Made by a program: the position numbers and the translations under genes
IMG/VR virus record: IMGVR_UViG_3300050821_012663
Span: 1 to 22,833 of that record
Length of the DNA: 22,833 nt
Origin: a virus
Reading direction: 5' to 3' (one strand)
Shown: positions 1 through 4,325 of the stretch, in pieces
Numbering within the stretch: the first letter of the stretch is position 1
Layout of the letters: each line of letters opens with the position of its first letter
The notes under the pieces: generated by a model
Seen by the model: only the letters and a program-made list of their open reading frames with translations
Database searches by the model: none
What the model was told of the DNA's origin: nothing

Positions 1-430
1 CTGCGTCGTCAGAATGGCTGTGCTCATGTTCGTGGGTGTCATCGTCGCCCTGAACACCGAATGCTGGGTGCGCATGTGTATGAGAGCCAGTCATCGGCTC
101 GTGGTTGGCGGGTGCTGCGGCGCGTGTGAGCGCCTCTTCTGTCTTTTTGTCCATAGAGCGCTCCTGTGCGTCGTCTTTATCGTCTTCTTTTGCGGTATCA
201 GGAAGTGAGGCGGATAGACCGAGGCGTTTGGCGATGGCCTTGATTTTGGCGCGCACTGCATCAGGATTGTCGGCATGTCCCGCGAGATTCCACGCATCCT
301 CTACGTCGCTACCATCCTCGATCGGGAATGAGCCGTTAGGGCCAGCGTGGTTCTCTGGGTGATCTTTGAGGTATTGTTTGCGCTTTGCGGTTGTCCACTT
401 TGCGCGCTCAAGTGTGTACAGGTTCGCCAT
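1..430 (-). CDS. capsid scaffold/maturation-associated protein, truncated by window edge
   Basis: The frame is open from an ATG at 430 to the left edge with no stop, so the 3' part is missing. The first 70 residues contain a basic stretch (KWTTAKRKQYLKDHPENH) followed by GSFPIEDGSDVEDAWNLAGH and a basic KIKAIAKRLGL segment. This layout (self-correcting 'FPI.D..D...A..LAGH..NP...R.KIKAIAKRLG') is known from DUF6582-type regions fused to phage prohead protease or scaffold genes. A run of acidic and His-rich residues follows (HSHSDDA near the edge). The gene lies downstream of the portal and Mu F-like head genes, where a capsid maturation gene is expected. It has its own promoter at 531-559 and a terminator-like hairpin in its leader. 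The exact role (protease versus scaffold) cannot be seen because the rest lies outside the window. Confidence 0.75.
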   Translation of the reverse strand, partial: MANLYTLERAKWTTAKRKQYLKDHPENHAGPNGSFPIEDGSDVEDAWNLAGHADNPDAVRAKIKAIAKRLGLSASLPDTAKEDDKDDAQERSMDKKTEEALTRAAAPANHEPMTGSHTHAHPAFGVQGDDDTHEHEHSHSDDA

Positions 431-461
431 CAGCGCCTCAGAGGATGCGGGCAATAAAAAT

Positions 462-493
462 GGCCGACATCCGAAACTGTTTCGGACTCGGCC
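462..493 (-). terminator. leader hairpin with U-tract (attenuator candidate)
   Basis: GGCCGA (462-467) pairs with TCGGCC (488-493), and TCCGAAA (470-476) pairs with TTTCGGA (480-486), around a 3-nt loop. On the minus strand the stem is followed by ATTTTTATT (about 453-461), the form of an intrinsic terminator. It lies between the predicted promoter and the ATG at 430. An alternative small hairpin, GCCT (491-494) with AGGC (500-503), uses three bases of the terminator stem and could compete with it. Confidence 0.65.
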
Positions 494-530
494 TGCGCGA
501 GGCTATGGCTCTAAATCATTTGTTGGCTCA

Positions 531-559
531 AGTGTAGCATATAGCAGTGGTGCATGCAA
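531..559 (-). promoter_or_regulatory. sigma70-type promoter for the gene starting at 430
   Basis: On the minus strand there is a -35 TTGCAT (554-559), a 17-bp spacer and a -10 TACACT (531-536). The predicted start is near 524, so the leader of about 95 nt contains the hairpin at 462-493. Confidence 0.5.
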
Positions 560-592
560 GGGTATGGTAGAATAGCGCGAGAGGAGGGATGT

Positions 593-856
593 ATGAGTCA
601 ATACGGCCTATATTATCAAGACAACTTACTCATGAACTTCGTTGCTGGTCCTGGCATTGATAGTCTGCTTCCTGTACATTTCTGTGGCATCCACCATATT
701 AACTTAGCGACGATGGAGATATATATACAGTGTCCTGTGGAAGATGTGCGCGTGGAATGTGATGGGAAGCCAGTCGAGTTGCATGCAGGTACTGCGGTCA
801 CTGATTATGGGATAACATCAACAACATATAAACTACAGCCAGAACAGGGAGCATAG
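593..856 (+). CDS. hypothetical protein, first gene of accessory operon
   Basis: This encodes 87 residues starting MSQYGLYYQDN. The start at 593 is chosen because GAGGAGGG (581-588) sits just upstream. An in-frame upstream ATG at 554 has no such site. No family is recognised. The sequence is mixed hydrophobic and polar with a short EIYIQCPVEDVRVECDGKPVEL stretch that looks like beta strands of a small folded domain. It opens a rightward group of three to four small genes (593-1454) that runs against the surrounding leftward phage genes and ends at the terminator at 1468-1508, so it is probably an independently expressed accessory (moron-like) cluster. Confidence 0.7.
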   Translation: MSQYGLYYQDNLLMNFVAGPGIDSLLPVHFCGIHHINLATMEIYIQCPVEDVRVECDGKPVELHAGTAVTDYGITSTTYKLQPEQGA

Positions 857-857
857 C

Positions 858-1061
858 ATGGATATCGTCGTGCTAGTCCGATGCTCGCAGTGCGAGCATG
901 TTCGCAAACAATGGGACAAACGTTTCTGGGTGAGGAACCGCGAGATAGCGTTTATCCCTAGCACGCTCAAAGAATACGCCGAAATGACATGCGAGCGCTG
1001 CTCTAAGCAAGGGATGGAAATTGCTGTCGCTGATGTCGCTCAAGAAGAGCAGGGAGCATAG
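858..1061 (+). CDS. small zinc-ribbon-like protein
   Basis: This encodes 67 residues with two Cys pairs, CSQC (about residues 9-12) and CERC (about 45-48), spaced as in a treble-clef or zinc-ribbon fold, so zinc binding is likely. The function is unknown. The start codon follows the stop of the previous gene by one base, and the preceding CAGGGAGCATAGC supplies the ribosome binding site. The last codons (EEQGA, stop) and the junction repeat the 3' end of the preceding gene (LQPEQGA). This suggests the two junctions arose by duplication. Confidence 0.7.
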   Translation: MDIVVLVRCSQCEHVRKQWDKRFWVRNREIAFIPSTLKEYAEMTCERCSKQGMEIAVADVAQEEQGA

Positions 1062-1062
1062 C

Positions 1063-1155
1063 ATGGGCTACCAGCCAGCGCAACCAGGGCCAGCGCAGAA
1101 CCCGCCGCAGAATCATCCCGTGGGATGGACGTGTAACCGCGCAACAAGCCGCTGA
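1063..1155 (+). CDS. Pro/Gln-rich short ORF, possibly frameshifted
   Basis: This encodes 30 residues, MGYQPAQPGPAQNPPQNH and onward, beginning one base after the previous stop with the same CAGGGAGCATAGC ribosome site. It ends early at a TGA. The +1 frame then stays open to 1255 and encodes a more protein-like sequence. The pair therefore looks like one roughly 63-residue gene split by a frameshift, either a mutation, a sequencing error or programmed. It could also be a genuine short peptide. Confidence 0.4.
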   Translation: MGYQPAQPGPAQNPPQNHPVGWTCNRATSR

Positions 1156-1255
1156 CGCTCTCATTCTCGCGTTCGGTGGCTTGCATCGCACTGGGATAGG
1201 CGAGACATACGCCACGCCGCAAGAGGTTGGATGCGCGGGTTATGAGGAATTGTGA
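1112..1255 (+). pseudogene. continuation of the 1063 gene in the +1 frame
   Basis: This frame reads AQQAADALILAFGGLHRTGI, then GETYATPQEVGCAGYEEL and a TGA at 1253-1255, two bases before the ATG of the next gene. It has no start codon or ribosome site of its own, but its composition and the tight stop-start junction with the 1257 gene look like real coding sequence. It most likely belongs with the 1063-1155 fragment. Confidence 0.4.
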
Positions 1256-1256
1256 T

Positions 1257-1454
1257 ATGGATGAGACAACACAGAAGATACGCGATTTTGTCAATGAAAG
1301 AGTCGCGTACATGATACAACAGGGCATGACCCTCGACGCAGAGACAATGAACCTCTACGTGCAATTCAAAATACTGGACATGCTCGACTCGATTGATAGC
1401 CGCTTAATCAGTCTAGAGGACGAGATAAGCAAACTCAATCCTGAGTACAAGTGA
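1257..1454 (+). CDS. small helical hypothetical protein
   Basis: This encodes 65 residues, MDETTQKIRDFVNERVAYMI and onward, rich in Asp, Glu, Leu and Ile and predicted to be almost all alpha helix. The C-terminal half (DMLDSIDSRLISLEDEISKL) has a heptad-like pattern suitable for a short coiled coil. The start at 1257 is preceded by GAGGAATTGT. A further in-frame ATG at 1227 lacks a good site. It is the last gene of the rightward operon and is followed within 15 bases by a strong terminator. No family is recognised. Confidence 0.7.
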   Translation: MDETTQKIRDFVNERVAYMIQQGMTLDAETMNLYVQFKILDMLDSIDSRLISLEDEISKLNPEYK

Positions 1455-1467
1455 GCACAAAATGAAG

Positions 1468-1508
1468 AGGAACTTCTCATTAGTCTTGTTAATGGGAAAT
1501 TCCTTTTT
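1468..1508 (+). terminator. intrinsic terminator of the 593-1454 operon
   Basis: AGGAA pairs with TTCCT and CTCATTA pairs with TAATGGG (with a G-U pair). The stem is followed by TTTTT at about 1504-1508. Confidence 0.8.
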
Positions 1509-1534
1509 GGCACTATTTACCCATTTATAAACAA

Positions 1535-1580
1535 CAAAAAGCACGTTACCCGCTTCTGTTTCCAGGGCAAAGGTCGTGCT
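1535..1580 (-). terminator. probable leftward terminator after the tRNA-like genes
   Basis: AGCACG (1540-1545) pairs with CGTGCT (1575-1580), with a further inner CCC/GGG. On the minus strand the stem is followed by TTTTTGTTG. It faces the rightward terminator at 1468-1508. Bases 1581-1693 between here and the first tRNA-like element carry several short stems (for example CGGGC/GCCCG) but no gene that can be supported. Confidence 0.55.
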
Positions 1581-1693
1581 CTTTGTCATTTCGCAGCCAG
1601 CTTGCGCGACACTGGCAACGCACGGGCATAAGGCCCGATTGACGCACTTGCCCCTTGCATCAGAGACGCTGCTCACAGGATGCTACTGCGCCC

Positions 1694-1784
1694 ATTTGGG
1701 ATAAGTGAGCGATCAGGATTTGCACCTGACATGATGGGAAGGGTCTCGCGCGTGTCTATCAGTCTCTACGAGCTTATCCCAAAT
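1694..1784. repeat. 12-bp inverted repeat spanning the tRNA-like element's 3' half
   Basis: ATTTGGGATAAG (1694-1705) and CTTATCCCAAAT (1773-1784) are perfect complements. One arm lies in the extra-long middle of the tRNA-Leu-like sequence and the other begins at its 3' end and extends into the trailer. Confidence 0.85.
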
Positions 1785-1827
1785 TTGATAGCCTGTCGCT
1801 AGCGTCTACCTATTCCGCCATGCTCAC
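1705..1827 (-). tRNA. tRNA-Leu-like sequence with abnormal, expanded middle
   Basis: On the minus strand the 5' part matches the Leu tRNA pattern: acceptor GTGAGCA, then TG, then GCGGAATAGGTAGACGC (D arm). The 3' part has a T arm, TCAGG-TGCAAAT-CCTGA, and an acceptor strand CGCTCAC that pairs with the 5' end in six of seven positions, with one extra base after the T stem. Between the D and T arms lie about 75 nt, against about 35 expected even for a long-variable-arm tRNA, and no 5-bp stem with a 7-nt anticodon loop can be drawn. A 4-bp TAGC/GCTA hairpin or an extended CTATCA/TGATAG arm are the best alternatives. It may be a decayed tRNA, an interrupted tRNA or another tRNA-like RNA. No anticodon is assigned. 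Confidence 0.45.
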
Positions 1828-1886
1828 TTTTTCATTCAGAGTGTGCTCTTGGTACATCACACCAGCATGTCCCTCTCTGAATAAAA

Positions 1887-1954
1887 TCCGCTGACGGGTA
1901 TCGGACCCGCGCCCTCTCTGTTTCTTGAGCGCTCTACCACTGAGCTACAGCAGA
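1887..1954 (-). tRNA. tRNA-like sequence with shortened anticodon arm
   Basis: The minus strand shows a 7-bp acceptor (TCTGCTG with CAGCGGA, one G-U), TA, a perfect D arm (GCTC-AGTGGTA-GAGC) and a T arm (GCGGG-TCCGATA-CCCGT). The total is only 68 nt, because the region from position 26 to 48 is 20 nt instead of 23. The anticodon arm reduces to CTC/GAG around an 8-nt loop, AAGAAACA, with no U33. The acceptor and D arm resemble tRNA-Asn, but the anticodon is not interpretable. It is probably a degenerate or highly unusual phage tRNA, lying 60 nt upstream of the Leu-like one on the same strand. Confidence 0.5.
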
Positions 1955-2031
1955 TCTTTCAACTACTAGCGCGCCCGTGCATGAGCAACGTGTTCACCTA
2001 GACGCCCAATGCACCGGATGCCGAGAACATT

Positions 2032-2271
2032 CTACACCCTCGGCTCACCCGGCGCAACACACTGCACGCTCTCGCCACGCTCCCACATCGCTACAACCTG
2101 TTTCCGGCTGTACCAATGCGGTTCCTGGCAGGTTTTACAATAAGCCCAAAGGCCATCTTGCTCATTCCTGTTTTCGGACTTGAGCACCAGCTTAGGTCGC
2201 CCGAAGTTGTTGCGTGGGCCGGGAGTGTTGCACGTGATAATCTGCTCTGTGGGCGCTGCTTGCTCGATCAT
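2032..2271 (-). CDS. small zinc-ribbon-like protein
   Basis: This encodes 79 residues. A central LWAYCKTCQEPHWYSRKQVV segment carries a CxxC pair and aromatic residues. With a Cys near residue 14 and one near 71 it could bind zinc. Its ATG overlaps the TGA of the upstream gene (ATGA at 2268-2271), showing translational coupling. It is the last protein gene of the leftward late operon, directly upstream of the tRNA-like sequences. The function is unknown. Confidence 0.75.
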   Translation of the reverse strand: MIEQAAPTEQIITCNTPGPRNNFGRPKLVLKSENRNEQDGLWAYCKTCQEPHWYSRKQVVAMWERGESVQCVAPGEPRV

Positions 2272-2507
2272 CCTGACACCTCTGGGTACTCTGGCAGTTC
2301 TGCTACAATGGTGTATACACCATCTTTAAAGCGCTCATGTAAAGCAGTATCATTCAGTGACATCGTTTCTGTCGGGCCGTATTCATCCAATCGCCGAAAT
2401 GAAAAGGTATTTGCCCTGGTATCCAACCAACAATCATATGTTTCTGAGTTTGGCTCAGGCATTGTCATTTTCACGTGTCGATAAAGAATTTTGTATGTAT
2501 TGCTCAT
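2268..2507 (-). CDS. hypothetical protein
   Basis: This encodes 79 residues starting MSNTYKILYRHVKMTMPEP. It is an acidic, probably beta-rich small domain with no recognised family. ATGA overlaps occur at both ends with the neighbouring small genes (2504-2507 and 2268-2271), so the three genes from 2800 to 2032 form a coupled set originally continuous with the Mu F-like head gene. Confidence 0.75.
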   Translation of the reverse strand: MSNTYKILYRHVKMTMPEPNSETYDCWLDTRANTFSFRRLDEYGPTETMSLNDTALHERFKDGVYTIVAELPEYPEVSG

Positions 2508-2800
2508 CTCATCCCCCTGTTGTATCGTCTCTGCGCGGCCCTGCGCTGGCGTCGTTTGTGTTTGCGCGCTCGCTCTTCACGTCGTATACGTGCGTTGACT
2601 TTCATCCGGTATAAGCCAAGCATGGCGTCGATTGAGCGCGATGGGATAGGTTTCCAATACTCAGGTGTGAACGTATGCTGCCATACGCCAGGACTAATCT
2701 CGCGCGATTCGTGTTGCGAGTTACTAGCTAGCATATAAGTCAGCCACATGCTATCCATGGCAGGGTTATCTATTATTGGCCCATTGAGCGGCTGAATCAT
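2504..2800 (-). CDS. hypothetical protein with Arg/Lys-rich tail
   Basis: This encodes 98 residues. The first 70 contain several Trp and Met residues (MDSMWLTYML, GVWQHTFTPEYW). The last 28 are almost all basic (RIRREERARKHKRRQRRAAQ), suggesting nucleic-acid or capsid-interior binding. Its ATG overlaps the TGA that ends the duplicated Mu F-like tail at 2797-2835. This places it immediately downstream of the head protein gene before the endonuclease gene inserted. The function is not known. Confidence 0.75.
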   Translation of the reverse strand: MIQPLNGPIIDNPAMDSMWLTYMLASNSQHESREISPGVWQHTFTPEYWKPIPSRSIDAMLGLYRMKVNARIRREERARKHKRRQRRAAQRRYNRGMR

Positions 2801-2835
2801 CCGTTATCATCTCCTAGCCCCAGGCTACATCTGCA
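2797..2835 (-). pseudogene. duplicate 3' end of the Mu F-like head gene
   Basis: These 13 codons read CRCSLGLGDDNG-stop. They parallel CRCSLGLPGDAGS-stop at the true end of the head gene (3789-4325). Several codons differ only synonymously (TGC AGA TGT AGC here, TGC CGC TGC TCG there), so the two copies are diverged rather than freshly duplicated. The stop overlaps the downstream ATG, which suggests that this is the ancestral 3' end. Confidence 0.75.
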
Positions 2836-2867
2836 ATGAGAAATACCTATGCAGCATGCACAATGTA

Positions 2868-2876
2868 TGATATAAT
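2868..2876 (+). promoter_or_regulatory. extended -10 promoter of the endonuclease gene
   Basis: TGATATAAT is a perfect -10 (2871-2876) with the TGN extension. No good -35 is visible. The leader to the GTG at 2920 is about 37 nt and contains TAAGGAG. Confidence 0.55.
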
Positions 2877-2919
2877 CAACCATGTTAATGTATGTTAGGT
2901 TATCCACTAAGGAGTACTC

Positions 2920-3792
2920 GTGAAAAGGAATGATCCCAACTTTAACGCAGTTGTTGAGCAAGCGATATATGACTACAGTCAGGGCACGCCACTCATGGAA
3001 GTAGCCAAACGATACAGCATTGATAGCAAGAAATTGACTCCCATTCTGAAACAGCGAGGCATCCATCGCGATGCTAAAGCGGCGGCAGCACTGTATATTC
3101 CCAGAACAAGCAAATTGAAGCGCATCGAGTTGCCTATAGAAGAAATTTGTCAGCGCTATCAGCAAGGAGAAACCGAACTCTCTCTTGCTAAAGCATTTGG
3201 TGTTTCGCGTCCAGTCATCGTAAGACGGCTGGAAGAATTTGGCATCGTGCGTAGAACACAAGGAGAAACGAATCGATTGCTGATCGCATCCCGCACCTCC
3301 GAGCAACGTCAGGCATACTCTAAGGCGGCCCATGATGCTGTACGCGGTACGCACGCAACATTCGAAACAAAGTGCAAAAATGCATTGACTCGGCAAGAAA
3401 GACAACTGGGAATATCGCCCGCAGAGCAATTGCTGCATCGGTGGCTTATCGATCGCGGGGTTGAATCCATCCCACAAAAAGCTATCGGCCCATATAACGC
3501 GGATCTTGCTATTGATCATACCGCTATCGAGATTTATGGCGGTGGTTGGCACGCCTCCGGACACCATATCAAGCGCGCCGCTGAACGCAGACGATATCTC
3601 ATCGAGAGCGGGTATTCCATTCTCATTATTTGGGTAGATGGGCGCAAGTGGCCTCTGTCGCACTATGTCGCAGATTATATTGTCTCGTTTATCAGTCAGC
3701 ATCATAATCCTACTACCCATGTCCTCAACGGCAAGGGTGAAGAGTTTTCGCCCGAAAATGCGTACTACAAAAAAGCCATCGGCGATATTTAA
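2920..3792 (+). CDS. EDxHD/Vsr-like homing endonuclease with two HTH segments
   Basis: This encodes 290 residues. It starts at GTG 2920, supported by AAGGAG 6 nt upstream. Two helix-turn-helix segments for target binding appear, at residues about 8-47 (PLMEVAKRYSIDSKKLTPIL) and about 73-108 (ETELSLAKAFGVSRPVIVRR). The C-terminal half is a DUF559/Vsr-type nuclease fold: SPAEQLLHRWL (E169), NADLAI (D195), AIEIYGGGWH (E204, H211) and LIIWVDG near 235-241. Such enzymes cut one allele of a conserved gene and spread by repair. The gene reads against its neighbours and lies at the 3' end of the Mu F-like head gene. The two stop codons overlap head to head in TTAA (3789-3792). Catalytic assignment is by analogy with the I-Bth0305I type. 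Confidence 0.85.
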   Translation: MKRNDPNFNAVVEQAIYDYSQGTPLMEVAKRYSIDSKKLTPILKQRGIHRDAKAAAALYIPRTSKLKRIELPIEEICQRYQQGETELSLAKAFGVSRPVIVRRLEEFGIVRRTQGETNRLLIASRTSEQRQAYSKAAHDAVRGTHATFETKCKNALTRQERQLGISPAEQLLHRWLIDRGVESIPQKAIGPYNADLAIDHTAIEIYGGGWHASGHHIKRAAERRRYLIESGYSILIIWVDGRKWPLSHYVADYIVSFISQHHNPTTHVLNGKGEEFSPENAYYKKAIGDI

Positions 3793-4325
3793 CTTCCTGC
3801 ATCCCCAGGTAGCCCCAGCGAGCAGCGGCACCTGGGGTGCGCTGGCGGGAATGTATCACCGTTGAAATCTGTCCCGATGGGCACGCTGCCCATATCCGCG
3901 TTCGCCTGGCAGTGCTCACAGGCCCCAGGCATCGCGAGCCAGCGAATCTGCATCACGCCCTGGCTCTGCAGTGTGTCCATCACCTCTTGCTCGATCGCGC
4001 TGGGCACTTCAACACTGGCCACCGTCTCAGCAAGGGTGTCCACCTCGGCGATGATATCCTCTTCGCTCAAGTCCGATGCATCCTGCCCGGATATCCAGTC
4101 ACCAATGCGCTGCACAAAGTTGCTCACGATCCCCCAGGCGCTGTTCAGTGCGTTCTGAAACTTGCCACCCCAGGCGATGCTACGCTCGTGCTCATCTTGC
4201 GCGTGTGCATGGCCGATATCCTGCGCCTGCCTGATAATGCTGGCGATCATCCCCGCTGCGCTTTCTTTGTCGTCGTGGGACGGATGCTTGCTCTTGGCGA
4301 ACAGTTCACGCAGGATCACTACCAT
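3789..4325 (-). CDS. phage head morphogenesis protein, Mu F-like C-terminal domain
   Basis: This encodes 178 residues. The N-terminal two thirds are helical and acidic. The C-terminus has the Mu F signature: GACEHCQAN (Cys pair, residues about 135-139), then TFPPAHPRCRC (about 158-168), the paired Cys/His motif of SPP1 gp7 and Mu gpF minor head proteins that associate with the portal. It is shorter than many family members because the usual N-terminal region is brief. Its ATG overlaps the end of the portal gene by 7 nt, the usual gene order. The 3' end lies at the homing endonuclease insertion and ends LGLPGDAGS, while a diverged copy of the terminal codons is found at 2797-2835. Confidence 0.85.
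   Translation of the reverse strand: MVVILRELFAKSKHPSHDDKESAAGMIASIIRQAQDIGHAHAQDEHERSIAWGGKFQNALNSAWGIVSNFVQRIGDWISGQDASDLSEEDIIAEVDTLAETVASVEVPSAIEQEVMDTLQSQGVMQIRWLAMPGACEHCQANADMGSVPIGTDFNGDTFPPAHPRCRCSLGLPGDAGS

Larger units (their letters stand above)
2815..3818. mobile_element. homing endonuclease insertion
   Basis: The segment holds one rightward gene with its own promoter, opposite to its neighbours. It is bounded by 9-bp direct repeats, TAGCCCCAG at 2815-2823 and 3810-3818, that fall at homologous codons of the head gene's last residues. The insertion preserves a complete reading frame for the head protein. Exact borders are uncertain by some tens of bases. Confidence 0.65.

Noticed and set aside
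1413-1676. A leftward frame of 87 residues between the operon terminator and the tRNA-like genes
   Set aside because: It crosses both converging terminators and has no ribosome site.
2797-3831. A 344-residue open frame on the minus strand
   Set aside because: It is antisense to the endonuclease gene. It enters from a wrong frame of the head gene and has no family-like sequence apart from the duplicated tail at its very end.
3801-3838. Hairpin CCCCAGGT/ACCTGGGG after the endonuclease gene as a terminator
   Set aside because: No U-tract follows on the plus strand and the stem lies inside the head gene's coding sequence.
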